64,000 nt of DNA from NCBI RefSeq assembly GCF_009389715.1, contig NC_052397.1, forward strand, positions 12,715,355 through 12,779,354, given 5' to 3'. Shown piece by piece: positions 23,201 through 34,954 of this stretch (positions are counted from its first letter, which is position 1; each line of letters begins with the position of its first letter). A model generated the notes under the pieces. The model worked only from the letters and a program-made list of their open reading frames with translations, searched no databases and had not been told where the DNA came from. The translations under genes and the position numbers were made by a program. The DNA is from Phoenix dactylifera (taxonomy: Eukaryota > Streptophyta > Magnoliopsida > Arecales > Arecaceae).

Positions 23201-24147
23201 TATACATTAAAGAGATTGTGAGACTGCACGGTATTCCAGTATCCATTGTGTCTGATCAAGATACTAGATTTGTATCACAATTTTGGAAAAGCTTGCATAA
23301 AGCTTTAGGAACAAAGTTATGTTTTAGTACTGCCTTTCACCCTCAGACCGATGGTCAGTCTGAGATGACCATTCAGATACTCGAGGACATGTTGAGAGCT
23401 TGCGTCATAGATATGAAGGGTTCTTGGGATGAGCATCTACCTCTGATAGAATTTGCATATAACAACAGTTATCAGAGTAGCATACAAATGGCACCTTATG
23501 AAGCTTTATACGGAAGAAAATGTCGTTCGCCAATTTGTTGGGATGATATTGGTGAACGAAGATTGTTGGGCCCTGAACTTGTACAACAGACAGTTGAGAA
23601 AATTCAGCTAATCAGAGATCGCCTTCGGACTGCACAAAGTAGACAGAAGAGTTATGCGGATAATAGAAGACGAGAATTAGAATTTCAAGTTGGTGACCAT
23701 GTATTTCTTAAAATATCACCTACAAAGGGAGTTGCAAGATTCGGTATTCGAGGAAAATTGAATCCCAGATTTGTTGGTCCGTTCGAGATCTTAGAAAGAA
23801 TTGGTAAGGTGGCTTATAAACTTGCCTTGTCGCCTTCTCTGGCTGGTGTACACGATGTTTTCCATGTCTCAATGTTGAAGAAATATATACCAGTCCCAAG
23901 TAGTGTCACGGAGCTTGAGCCGTTACAAGTTAGAGAAGATCTATCATATAAGGAGCATCCAGTGCAGAAAGTGGATAAAAAAGATCAAGTTTTGAGACAC
24001 CGTGTTATACCTTATGTCAAGGTGCAGTGGAGCCATCACACAGAAAGAGAAGCTACCTAGGAACTGGAAGATGAGATGAAGCAGAAATACCCTCAACTTT
24101 TTGAAATTGTAGGTACAGAAATTTCGAGGACGAAATTTTCTTTTTAG
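20213..24147 (+). pseudogene. gypsy gag C-terminus plus pol (protease, RT, RNase H, integrase, chromodomain-like tail)
   Basis: Gag resumes with KFVPKLVEDEQDRV and shifts frame near 20465. It then shows two zinc knuckles ([13 protein letters not shown] and [14 protein letters not shown]). The protease has [13 protein letters not shown] spans [20 protein letters not shown] to the catalytic FIDD ([11 protein letters not shown]). RNase H has [12 protein letters not shown] and TDHKSL. Integrase has a zinc-binding HHCC region ending CLVCQQ, and a core with Asp in MDFVTGLP, Asp in VSDQDTRF and Glu in QSEMTIQILED. A GPF-type C-terminal module (NPRFVGPFEIL) and a chromodomain-like tail follow. A one-base deletion near 22993 splits the integrase from its zinc region, and TAG at 24058-24060 truncates the tail, which would otherwise run to 24147. 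Catalytic residues persist, so the decay is recent in pol and heavier in gag. Confidence 0.9.
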
Positions 24148-24157
24148 GAGGGTGGGA
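24145..24157 (+). promoter_or_regulatory. polypurine tract of the gypsy element
   Basis: AGGAGGGTGGGA immediately precedes the TG of the right LTR. It would prime plus-strand DNA synthesis. Confidence 0.8.
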
Positions 24158-26260
24158 TGTAAGAACCCGGAACTGGGCCCGGTCCACTCGACCGGCCCAG
24201 TCCCAAACCTTGGCCTGACGTGCAACGCACGTGAGGCAGCGGGATGGATCCTCCATCTCGAAGAAGAAGGAGGAGCCCTGTTTTAGGGCTTCCTTCTCCT
24301 TCCTCTCCTCCTTTGACCCCACCGAAAGAGAGAGCCGCCGCACGCAGGGGCGGTTCTTCTTCGTGTGGCCACCGAGAGAGAGGGAGAGAGAGAGAGAGAG
24401 AGGAGCCACGGCACCGGGTGGTCTTCTTCTTCCTTGCCGCTGGAGAAGAGAGGCGCCGGATCTTCGTCGGGGCTAAGGTAAACTTCTCCTTCTCCTTGCT
24501 TGATGCTTGGCCATGATGTGTTGGGGGGTTGGGGTCGGCCGATCGCCGGATTGGGTCCAAAACGGCTTGCCCTAGCCGTCGGCGTGTTCGCCGCTGCCAA
24601 TCACCGGGGGTGGCCGGGCTTGCTCCGCCACCTCCTGCCGCTGCCAAGGCCGGCCACCGCGGCCACCTTGGGTTCGATCGAGAGGAGAGAAGAGGGGGCG
24701 GCGACAGGGGGTCATGGGGGTCCCCTGTTTCACCGAAGGAGAAGAAGGGAGTCGGGAGAGGAAAGAAGAAAAAGAAAGAAGAAAAGAAAGAAAAAGAAAA
24801 GAAAAGAAAGAAGAAAAGAAAAAGAAAAGAAAAAAAAAGAAAGAAAGAAAAAAAAAAAATAAAAGGAGGGTGGTTTACGGGCATGAACCCGGATCCGAAC
24901 CCGAACCCGGGGTGCTAGACACTTCGGCAGGGTCGGCCCTGGGAGAATGTTAAATTTTAGGTTTTATATATATATTGTGATGAATTTTAAAAGAAAATAT
25001 GGTTTTTGAATATTAGGTTCTGCGAGGGATTTGCGGAATTAATTGGATTTGTTGTGGATCGCGTTCGTAAGGTAAGTGATGTAACCTCTTTTCTAGATTT
25101 ATCGGCAAACTATATATATGTTTCACGAATCGAATTATTCATGATTTCGAATTTGATGCATGAATTTTATCTGTATTTTAGAATATTATATGATTATGAA
25201 CGAACGTATTTGCTTCTGATTTGAATTGTGTTTAATTGCTTTGATATTGTACCTTTTGGCTTGGAACACTAAACATAATGTAAGAAAAGATTATGACTTG
25301 AAATAGATTCAGACTTGCAGTCGGGCTATGTTGAGGACCCTGCTAATGGGGGCTAATACATTGGTACCGCAAGAAGAATAGTCGGTGATATGACCCTACC
25401 ACAGGGAACATGTGGTCATAGTTCCTGGCTGTTGAGTTGAATCTGATAAATTGAAAGAAATTAAGATATGAACGACATTTGGTTTTGACATTGTATGTTT
25501 TTTTATATATATATAACTGAAATATGAAATAGAGAACAAACTGAACTATCGACCTGCCTATGTTGAGGACCCCGCCAATGGGGGCAGATACGTTGGCAAT
25601 TGACTGTCCTGAGGGACTCACCGCAAGAAGATTAGTCGGTGTTGATGACCCCACCACAGGGAACATGTGGTCATAGTCTAGGATCGACATGATAAATTGA
25701 ATATATGAAAGAATCTTGAAACCGCAAAAAGAATCTTTTGAACTTAAGAAATATATGGCTTATACTTTGGAACTGCATATTTATTTATTTTTCACATATT
25801 ATTGCTTGATTTATCTAGCTAGAGTGTTCATTACTTACTGGGCTGTCTAGCTCATTATACCATCTCTTGTTGTTTTACAGATTTCGAGAACTAGTTTATT
25901 GGAGATTCAAAATAGGAGAGCGACTAGAATGATTTGTGGCACAAGTTATCTTAGATTAGGGTTATTTAAGTTGATTTGTTATTATGGACATTTATTATGA
26001 TTAGTGGACTTTTGTTATTTTAAGGACTAGGTTTCTGCATGTTGGTAAATGATTATTCCGCTGCGTATTTAGACTTGTGAGTCATTATGACTTGAGTTAG
26101 TCAATGGAATAAGATTGCATTTATTCTGTTCAATTATTCTACAATTTCATAATTGAGGTGTTTGGTTTAGATGCCTTGCATGCTCGTGGGGAGAGTTTCC
26201 TACGGGTGTGCGGCGGTTGGCGCGACCCCCGGCTTGTGATCTCGGGACGGGGGCGTGACA
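24158..26260 (+). repeat. right LTR of the gypsy element
   Basis: It is 2103 bp, TGTAAG to GTGACA, and clearly the same LTR as 5486-7558. It includes about 35 bp containing CCTTGGCCTGACGTGCAACG that the left copy lacks, and a shorter GA run. Confidence 0.9.
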
Positions 26261-26419
26261 ACTTAAGTGGTATCAGAGCATACATGGATAGAATCTAAGA
26301 CAAAGAATCATACACGATATGAGTGTAGGTGGGTAGACACTAGGGACATTGGGACGTTAGGTGTGAAGAATGTGATGATTATTCTTATATAATAAAAAAA
26401 AATTAATTTAATTCGGTGA
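26261..26419 (+). repeat. second PBS and leader after the right LTR
   Basis: These 159 bases match 7559-7717, the leader downstream of the left LTR, including a second PBS TGGTATCAGAGC at 26268-26279. A normal 3' LTR is followed by host DNA, so this one is also the 5' LTR of a further, truncated element copy. Homology stops at CGGTGA, and LINE-related DNA follows. Confidence 0.88.
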
Positions 26420-27190
26420 CATAATGCTCAATCGTTTTTTCCTATTTTCATATTTTCCATAGTTTTCTTTATATTAGATATTTTAACTCTACATATACAC
26501 TCAACATTTCTATCCTTAATAGAAACTAGTACGATATCCTAAATCATCTATATGACTTCCATTTAATAGCTTATAAAAAAAATAACTTTTCTATCTTTTC
26601 TTGTTCTCATCTTTTTGTAACCAAAACTTTTTGATCTTCATCTTTGATGCATCTAATCTATGCCAAGCTTTTAATTGTTCTTTCTTTAGTCTTGTTTTAT
26701 AGATATCTTTTACGACATCCTTTAATTTCTAACTTGTAATATAATTCTTCATACTGCACCTTGAATCTAGCCTCTCATACCGCCTTCTTAAATTGTCTCC
26801 TAATCACGTTATAGCTTTTATACGTTTGTCTACTCCTATGTAGTTTACTATAGTACTCTCTTTTAGCCTTAACTGCCAACCAATCTTTCTCATTTCAGCA
26901 ACAAAATTGCTTACCAGATAGCCTTTTTTTTTTTTGTTTCATCCTCCTAATACATATGCAACCACTTTCTTAATGCTATTAGCCATCTCATTTTACATGG
27001 AATAGATTTCTACATCTAAACCCCATTTTCCTTCCTTCAACATCCTATCCTTAAAAGTTATTTATCTGTCTCCTTATCTCCTCGCGATGTCCATCATCTA
27101 GCCTTTGGGTTTCTATTTTCATAGTTCCTACTATTTTCATGCTGAACTCGTGTTGTTTATATCTCGTGGAAGAGATCTATCAAAAGATTG
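26420..27190 (-). pseudogene. RTE-type LINE fragment, heavily decayed
   Basis: On the minus strand, shifting among frames and with many stops, I can read segments typical of plant RTE-type LINE ORFs. They are FKDRMLKEGKWGLD and NEMANSIKKV from the end of the endonuclease or linker, then KREYYSKLHR, YEELYYKLE and IRCIKDEDQKVLV leading into RT. Order and spacing fit one element truncated at both ends. The left end is cut by the gypsy leader. The match is from memory of the family. Confidence 0.6.
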
Positions 27191-28071
27191 ATGTGTTCCA
27201 ATACCTTCGTTTATATACTTTGCGGTAAATTATATTAATTTATCTTAATCTAATAGCTAAGTCATATTCTACTTTATCTAAATTAAATTAAATTATAATA
27301 AATATGTGAATATAAAAATATTTAGATATACGAAATAACCATTAAGAAAATGGGGGCTTATCTCATTGACCGCTTCCATCTACTTAGCAACTAGATGATG
27401 TTCTAGGTTCGAGTCTTCAATCATGCATCCCTAAATGTTTGATCATATATAATTATAGTACGGATAAACCTACCTTCCTTCCTCCTAGAAATGGATAAAG
27501 CATTTTTTTTGCTATTAATCCCAAAAATCTCCGGTCAACCTGAACACTAATTATAAATCCAAATCATTTTTATATTTATATAAAAATATTTATAAATGTT
27601 TTGCTTTTGCATAAATCAGTCCCTTTGCTAGTTTTCATTAATTGAATATTAGTTAAGGTTAAAAATGTTATATGACAACAATTTTCTTGTTTTAACAGTG
27701 ACTGAGGCTCAAAATTCAGCCTCTTCTCATTCAAGACTTCGCCAGTAGGAGCTAACAATGAAGGGGAACAACTTAGTGAGTTGATTAAGTGTGAGGGTTA
27801 GGAGGAAAAATATCCAGAAGATATGAATTTAACAATTTAGTAGAATATAAGCAGAATATTCTGCTTCGAATTAGCACGAGAGATGTAAGTAACAAGGTAC
27901 AAGATTTTAGGGATTAAAATACAAATAAGAAATGACAGAATTAATATTGAAATATGGAACATTTCAGGGACTAATATATGAAAAACCTGTATATAAAATA
28001 ATTATAAAAAGATATTATATGGAAATTAAGCCTCAGCTGAATTTGGAGCCAAACATAAGCTGGCTCACCAA
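27191..28071. other. AT-rich stretch, possible SINE-like patch
   Basis: No gene is seen. Around 27355-27430 a stretch reading CTTATCTCATTGACCG...GGTTCGAGTCT resembles a tRNA-derived SINE head, with a good box B and a weaker box A. The rest is AT-rich without recognisable structure. Confidence 0.35.
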
Positions 28072-28079
28072 CTGTTTGC

Positions 28080-28081
<2 letters not shown>
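28072..28081. repeat. target site duplication (poly(A) side) of the L1 element
   Basis: CTGTTTGCCC here abuts the poly(T) tract and is repeated exactly at 34538-34547, at the other end of the LINE. Confidence 0.7.

Positions 28082-28082
<1 letters not shown>

Positions 28083-28110
<28 letters not shown>
28083..28110 (-). repeat. poly(A) tail of the LINE
   Basis: There are 28 consecutive T on the plus strand, directly after the target duplication. The LINE 3' UTR is very short, since the ORF2 stop is at 28126. Confidence 0.9.
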
Positions 28111-28113
<3 letters not shown>

Positions 28114-28125
28114 AATACGGGTGGA

Positions 28126-31100
28126 TCATACCTGTCGGGTACGGATACACCCAATAAAGTCAAAAAATAGGATACCTCGGAGTGCCAAAGGCAACTCCCC
28201 ATCACCAGTCCACAATGTGTCTCCGGAATGGCGAGCTACAAATGCAGCCACCCAATCCGCAGCCCCATTGGCTTCACGGTAGATGTGCTTGGCCTGAAAG
28301 GCCCCTCCATCCCTCGCCATAGTCCATATATCACGAAGCAAAGGGTGGTCACTACCGTCACCCTTAGGACCCTCTCGGATCCAACTGATAACGGTGGCAG
28401 AATCACCCTCTAGGGTGATAGACCTAGCCTGTAACACGCACCGAGCATGACGAAAGCCTGCCCAGGCAGCGCTCAGCTCCGCACTCGGAACCGAGGTATC
28501 AAATAAGTGACTACCACCAGCGGCTACAACCCTAGCAAAGGGTCCCGAATGACGAAGCCCGCACCACCCCTCGTGCCACCATCTAGGACTGACCCGTCAA
28601 AATTGACCTTGAGAAAACTCGGGGGTGGGGGCTCCCAGGTGAAAAACACCGTGTGAGATGCTGCCGAAGCAAGGTGGGGGCCCCAGATGTCCCGAGCTGT
28701 CAAGGTCCCTCCAGTGGAGGAGGCATGACACATCTCTGCCGCCTGACTCCGGGCGCTCTCGGCCACAAATCTCGGCGGCATACATCGTTCACCAAAAATT
28801 CGAGCGTTCCTAGCCAACCAGATCTGGTAGGCAGTGCAGCTCACTCGAGTCACCTCCTGACGAAGCGCCGGGGACTCCGAGGCCAGGCGCATGGCCTGTA
28901 AGAACTGGTCCCTACAGAACCATACCGGCTGCGGAACCCCAGCCAAACGCCAAGTATCCCTCGCCCTAGAGCACCTAAACAAAGCATGGTCGACCGTCTC
29001 GGCCACACCGCACACCCCACACTCCAGGGGGATCCTCAATCCTCGTCCACCAAGTACTGCTCTCGTTGGAAGACGATCCCAGACCACCTTCCAGAGGAAC
29101 AGCGCAACCCTCGGGAGAAGGCCCAATCGCCAGATCCAGGCACAGTCAGGACCAGGTACATACTCCCGCCTAAGAATGCGGGAAAGGACGCTCATCCTGA
29201 CTCTGGGACTGGTCGAGGAGCTCCACACTCGTACATCTGGTCCACCACTCTGTGGCAGAGGGAGGGAGCGAATCCACTCCGCCAGATGCTCCCCGAAGAA
29301 GCGGGCTAACCGAGTCTCGTCCCATCCAGCCTCCCCGGGAGTCATAAGATCACAGACCTGTAAACCCTCCCCAGCCTCAACACTAACAGTAGTCGGCCAA
29401 CGGCACAGGGGGAGGCCATCAACCCATGAGTCCCTGGTCACGTCAATACTGCGGCCATCGCCTATCAGCCATCGAGTGTGAACCGACACCATGGGCACAT
29501 ATCTTGCAATCTCACGCCATAAAAAGGAATACCCCCGCCCACCTCGAACCCCGCCCTCCCGGCCTACCCCCCCATAGCGGGCGGTCATGATCCGGGTCCA
29601 GAAGCTCTGCGGCTCCAGGATGAAGCGGGAAGCATGCCGGGCGAGGAGCACCTCTCGTCTCTCCCGGAGAGACAACACCCCAAGGCCACCCTCCCTGAGA
29701 GGGAGGCAAATACTCTCCCATGCCACCAGGTGCACCCCACGGCCCCCACCAAGCGAGCCCCATAAGAAGCCCCGAATCAGTCGTTCAATCTTTAGTAGGA
29801 CGGATCGTGGTACCACCGTGCTAGTCATGAGATAGATAGGCATAGAGCCCAAAACAGATCTAATCAGCAAAACTCTACCCATCATAGATAGAGACGCTGC
29901 TCGCCAACCCTCTAGCCTACTCTGGAGCCGTTGCACCATCCCGGAGCACTCAGATACACGCAGTCTCCTACCTGTGATCGGAACACCCAGGTATGTCCAG
30001 GTCCCGTCCTGCTCAGGCATCTCCAGAATCCTCCGAATCTCACGTCGAACCCCGAGTGGCGAACTCGGGCTAAAGGAGATAGAGGATTTCTGGGCATTCA
30101 CTCTCTGACCAGATGCATAGCAATAGGCGGCCAAAGCCCGCCTAATAGCCAGGGCATCTGCTACGCGGGCACGCGTCAGGAGTAGGCAGTCATCGGCGAA
30201 TAGTAAATGGGATATCGGCTGGGCCCCTAGAGCTGGGACGTAAGCCTCCAGCTCTCCGGCGACACATGCAGCCCGCAGCAATCGAGACAAAACATCAGAA
30301 CAGATGATGAATAGGTACGGGGATAGCGGGCATCCCTGCCGAAGCCCCATAGTAGAGCTAAAGAATGGGGACGGAGAGCCGTTGATCAAGATGGAGAACC
30401 GCGGACTCCGAACACACCCCATAACCCAACCAATCCAGGTCTCATGGAAACCCAGACTCTCCAAAGCTCGCCTAAGAAAACTCCACCTGATTCTATCGTA
30501 AGCTCGCTCCATGTCCAGCTTGATAGCCATCAGGCTTCGACGCTTCGGGGCCCGGCGAAGATCCCACATCATCTCTTAGGCCACCATAGCGTTATCGAAA
30601 ATACTCCTACCTCCAACAAAAGCACCTTGCTCTTGACAAATAATGCCGGAGAGGAAAGGCTTCATACGATCCATCAGAATTCTTGCCACCACTTTGTATA
30701 AAGTAGTGCACAAACTGATCGGTCTAAAGTGGCACGGCTCGGACGCATCCGATCGCTTAGGTATAAGCGTGACAAAAGTGGCCTTCCAGTCGTCAGGCAT
30801 ACCTGACCGACTAAAGAAACACAGGACCGCTTCTACCACTGCGAACCGAACGATGCTTCAGTATCTCCGGAAAAAGAAAGGAGGGAAGCCATCTGGGCCC
30901 GGAGCCCTGTCCTCGCCCAATGCCCAGACAGCCTCTCGCACCTCCCCCTCCGTCACTGGTCGAACCAATAGTGCATTCGCAGCCACCCCGATTTGGGATT
31001 CAGCTCTCGGGAGCAAGCCAGCAACGTCCGACCCACTATCCTCCGTCCAGCGGGAGCGAAAGAACTCGAGTAGGATGTGGCTAATCGCCGAATCATCGTC

Positions 31101-32270
31101 CACCCAAAGACCCCGCTCATCCCGCAAGGAACGAATAGTGTTCCTCTGCCTCCTAATAACCGTCGATCGGTGAAAGAAACTAGTGTTCCGGTCACCCTCT
31201 CTGACCCACTGAATTCTGGATTTCTGTCTCCAGAAAATCTCATGTTGCCGTAGGATCGAGTGGTGGGTGGCGAGTAGTCCCCGGAGGCTCACCATATCAG
31301 CCTCTGGGAGCACGCCCACCTGATCCTCCCTGCTTTGGAGGGCAGCAATCGCACCCTCCACATCTTCCAGCTTCCTAAAAATATCACCTACGACCTCCCG
31401 ATTCCAGCGGCGTAGCCGTCGCTTGGTCAATTCCAGTTTTCGTGAAATCCTCTGCATGGCGTCGCCGTGGACCGGCAGACCCCAAGCTCCCCGGACGATG
31501 TCCCAGGATTGAGGAAAGGATAGCCAAACTTTTTCGAAACGGAATGGGCTACGATGACTCGAGCCGGATGCCGTCGAGAACAGCAGAGGACAATGATCCG
31601 AAGCAATCCGAGTAAGATGGCTAACCCTATAGGACGGAAATCTGATGAGCCAGTCAGTAGAAGCAACAACCCTGTCCAGTCGCTCCCACACCCTAGCTCG
31701 TCCGGATTGGTTGTTACACCAAGTGAAGCGCGGACCTGAGAAACCCAGATCTACTAGGCCGTTCCGCGAGAGGAAATCGCGGAACTCCCTCCTATCCACT
31801 GAGTCAGTGAAGGCCCTGCCTCCTCGTTTCTCACTCTCCTCCAAGATACAATTGAAGTCACCCACCATCACAGCCGGAAGGCCCAGAGCAAGTAGGTGGG
31901 TGAGCTCGTCCCACAGAACCCTCCTGGTTCGATGGTTAGTGCTGGCATACACTCCGCACAAGACCCACGGAGCAGCGTTAGGTTCCGAGATGGTCATGAT
32001 GACCTGTTGGGAGCAGTTGTGGAATACGTCAATCGTAGCCACACCCCGCTTCCACAGAGCCACAATGCCCCCCGACAACCCCTGGGAGTCTACTGCATAC
32101 GACTCCCAGTCAACCTCTAACCGTCGTAAGACACGACTGAGTCCTCTACCGGAAAGTCGTGTTTCATAAAGTAGGCAGATCTCCGGACTATGGATCTGGA
32201 CCAGCCGCCTAAAGGATGACATAAAGGCCGGCTTAGCCGCCCCTCTACAATTCCACGCAAGAATCCTCAT
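28126..32270 (-). pseudogene. LINE ORF2: endonuclease, reverse transcriptase, RNase H
   Basis: The frame starts at ATG 32270, overlapping the ORF1 stop, and is about 1380 codons long. The AP-like endonuclease has ILAWNCRG, LLYETRLS, VMVGDFNCIL and the terminal ASDHCPLL, which together nick target DNA. RT carries APGPDGFP, IKLDMERAYDRI, GLRQGCPLSPYLF and the catalytic LLFADDCLLL. A Cys/His zinc motif region (CGVCGVAETVDHALF) follows. The C-terminal RNase H has VNFDGSV, SAELSAAW, LEGDSATV and REANGAADW. Lesions are TGA at 30858-30860 and TAA at 30576-30578, both in frame, and a one-base loss near 28533 just inside RNase H. All three sit in otherwise well conserved sequence, so they look recent. 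Confidence 0.9.
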
Positions 32271-34380
32271 GGGGAAAAGTCCGAGAGGTCGGCCACAGGC
32301 TCATCGACCCTCTGGGCCATAGGGTCTATCACCATCTCACAATCAGGATCACCCTGCTGACCCTCATCCGTGCTAGTCCCGGACACTACTCGCAGCACAG
32401 CCGCCTTCACCCGTTGAACAACAGTCGAGTGATCCACGGTCGAGCGAGTAGCCCCCTCATGACCACTGGGGTCCCCTACCCCTGGCTCCACCAGTACAAG
32501 CGTATCCCGCCTCATCGACTCCACAGGTGCCGACGTATCCCGCCCCACCAAGGAGTCGCTCATGGGGCAGTCGTCGCAGACGGGAACCTCACTCGTACTA
32601 GTCGCGTCACCCAGCTCTGACCCGCCCGAGGCACCATCTCCCTGTCCCACAGCCACCTCTAGAGAACCTAGAGAGGCGAGGCAGACGGACGGCGGGTCCT
32701 GCCCCGGGGCCTGAGCCCCGAAGTGGAACTCGCTGGCACTGGGCCCCGCAGCCTGGGCTAGTGGGTTGGGCCCTGAATCGGACCCCATAAGGCCCGTTTG
32801 GGCCGTGAACAGTGGGAGGCCCCCGCCCACAGGGGCCTTCCCACGGTCATCCGCGCGAGGCCCAGCCAAGCTGGGCCACGCGTTGGCCTCCGCGCGACGG
32901 GCCAGGGGGCCCGTCGCGCGGTTCACCGCGTGAAACACACGGGGCACACGTGCCCCGCGAGTCACTAGTCCTCCGTGGCCCGCCCGACCTCGGCCCAAGG
33001 AACGGCCCACCTCCAGAAGCCCAGAGATCCTGTTCCGTTTCTTGGGCTGAAGCACGGGCTGGCCCATCGACCCAGAACACGGCCCGGCCTGATCCGACAG
33101 ATCGGCCCGAGTCCCCAGCAACCCAGTCCTGTTAGCCGAGGGCACCGAGTCGACTCGTCCCGCGATCGAGTCACCAGCCATGTCAACTCGGGAGCTCTCC
33201 TCATGTCCGCCAGTGGCCCGGGCCGCCACCACCGGCGGGGAGTGGCGGCGGGCCACCTTCGTAGGCTTTTGCCAGCCCTCAAGATCCGGCGGGGACACCG
33301 GAGGGCTGGTCGAGGAGGGGGGACTCGGCGGAGTAGTCGAGGTAAGGGGGACCCCGCAGAAGGCTCGGTCACCTTCCCCCGCTCCGGCGGACCCTTCTCC
33401 CGTGGCTGCCGGGCGCGGAATGTGACCAACCACGGGCCATAGATCAGGCCCGAACCCACATCCCCCGGTGAACTAGCTCCGGTCGGAGTCGGAGCCCCAA
33501 ACCGGCACGCCGGCTCGAGGTGCCCGATTCTACCACACCGGACGCACAGGTCCGAAACGCTTTCGAAGACAAAGGGCTGCCAAATGGTCTTCGACCTTCC
33601 CTGTATCCGAATCCCTGGGAGGAGGGGTTCGGAGGCGTCGATAGCCACCTTAACCCTAGCGAAACCCATGGCACGCCGCCCCTCTGTGACACCGTCAACG
33701 GCCATGGGCCTCCCTGCCTTGGCGGCGATGTCCATAATGGTCGAGGGCGACCAATACTCCGGGGGGAGCCCCGGTAGCCGGAGCCAGACCACCACGGACT
33801 TCACAGGGGTTTCCCTAGGTAGAAAGTCCGGCGCCCACGGCTCCATAGCCAAAAGTTGGCCGGCCACCACCCAGGGGCCCTCCAACAGAGCTCGGTCCCG
33901 AAGCTCCGGCGACCGGAACCGCAAAGCAAAATGATCTTCAGCGAGGGAGACCCCCACCACCTCCCCTGTTTTCTTCAACCGGGCGGCCACGTCCTTGGCC
34001 ACCCACTCGACCGGCACCCGCCGGCCGAGACTCCGACCGATCAAAGCTAAGCCCTCCCACTCCCGGCGGGCAGCCTCAATGGGCTCCTCCGGGAGCTCGG
34101 TGACCGACGGGAAGTACTGGCTCACCCGAGCCACCTCCGCCTCCGTCATCCGGTGGGTGACCCAGGGCCCCGGTCGCCCCCGGCCACCAGATCTATCCCC
34201 TTTAGTTCCCTTAGACGTACCTTTGTCTTGAGCTACGACCTCCGCCCACGACCTCGACGGCGGCGCCGCAGTCTGCATCGTGGAGTCTTTGTTTGCTTCC
34301 ACCGCCATCGTCCCAGATGCCTGATCCCCGACCGAGCCAGACGACCCCACCATCGGCAGCTTCCCCTTTGCCTGGTCCAT
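32267..34380 (-). pseudogene. LINE ORF1 (DUF4283 and zinc knuckle nucleic-acid-binding protein)
   Basis: About 704 codons run from ATG 34380 (MDQAKGKLPM) to TGA 32267. The N-terminal third contains the DUF4283-type region (VSLAEDHFALRFRSPELRD, then PVKSVVVWLRLPGLPPEYW). The zinc knuckle CVRCGRIGHLEPAC follows near residue 285. The C-terminal half is Pro/Gly/Ser-rich and probably unstructured. A single small indel near 33440 (around YGPWLV / VVGHIP) shifts the frame, so the second half is read in another frame to the stop. In related LINEs this protein coats the RNA and moves with it to the nucleus. The frame is very GC-rich, which creates long shadow frames on the other strand. Confidence 0.85.
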
Positions 34381-34537
34381 CGGGATGCCCTGCAAAAAAG
34401 GAAAGAAACAGCGCCTTTCTCACTGGGTGTTAGACAGAACCTGGGATCACGGGATGAGCCGAGCACCAGGTAGCAACAGAAACTCTTCTTCCGCCGCCGA
34501 GCACCGCCGGCGAAGAAGACCGTTAGCTTTTCTCTCT

Positions 34538-34547
34538 CTGTTTGCCC
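34538..34547. repeat. target site duplication (5' side) of the L1 element
   Basis: CTGTTTGCCC matches 28072-28081. It is preceded by a CT-rich run that would be the 5' end of the LINE leader. Confidence 0.65.
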
Positions 34548-34950
34548 GTTCGCGCAGGTGTTTATTTGTCTAGCCGGGCGTCACCTCAAGCTATCCTGAA
34601 GGCCCCTCTTCCAATGAAGAGCATGCATTCCTATCGTCCATCACTCATATCCTCGGCGGCTGTGGAGGCCTCCCAAATGGAAGGTTTTTCTGAAGGCCAC
34701 ACCACGCACCCTTCTGCCCTATTTAGACCGGCAATCTCTTGCTGCGGAGTTCAGCAAGGCTGTCCAAAGAACACCTGCGTACAACTTAGCTCAGGGGCTC
34801 CACTCGTTCAGGGTCTAACCCCCTGTTCTCCATCTAACCCTGTATCTTGTTACCCCCTTCAACAGTCCAAGCTAGTTCCTCTCAGGTTTCCTAGTCTGAG
34901 ACCACTTGGTTCCTTGTAGCCAGGGGTATCCAACTGCAAACCAGATTTGT
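34548..34950. other. unassigned sequence between LINE and LINE relic
   Basis: Moderately GC-rich. A plus-strand frame crosses part of it but shows no domain, so I do not call a gene. It may be further decayed transposon DNA. Confidence 0.4.
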
Positions 34951-34954
34951 TCGG

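Larger units (their letters stand above)
5486..26260 (+). mobile_element. Ty3/gypsy chromovirus-like LTR retrotransposon, interrupted by a copia element
   Basis: The element is bounded by two direct LTRs of 2073 and 2103 bp, both beginning TGTAAGAACCC and ending GGGCGTGACA. A PBS complementary to initiator tRNA-Met lies after the left LTR, and a purine tract lies before the right LTR. The order is gag, protease, RT, RNase H, integrase, so it is Ty3/gypsy. A C-terminal chromodomain-like tail (IPYVKVQW) and long LTRs suggest the Tekay/Del chromovirus lineage. The copy is dead: it has several stops and frameshifts, and an 11.8-kb copia insertion in gag. The pentamer GCATA precedes the left LTR, but a matching duplication is not clear at the right because the right LTR is followed by further element sequence. 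Confidence 0.88.
28082..34537 (-). mobile_element. near full-length L1-type LINE
   Basis: This is about 6.5 kb, GC-rich, and on the minus strand. It has a 5' leader, ORF1, ORF2, a short 3' UTR and a 28-base A tail (T on this strand), flanked by an exact 10-bp repeat CTGTTTGCCC. Domain content is that of plant L1 LINEs with a C-terminal RNase H. Its GC content stands out sharply against the AT-rich flanks. ORF1 has one frameshift. ORF2 has two nonsense codons and one frameshift, so the copy is dead but young. Confidence 0.9.

Noticed and set aside
28653..34473. Many plus-strand frames across the LINE
   Set aside because: They are shadows of the GC-rich minus-strand ORFs. None has a domain.
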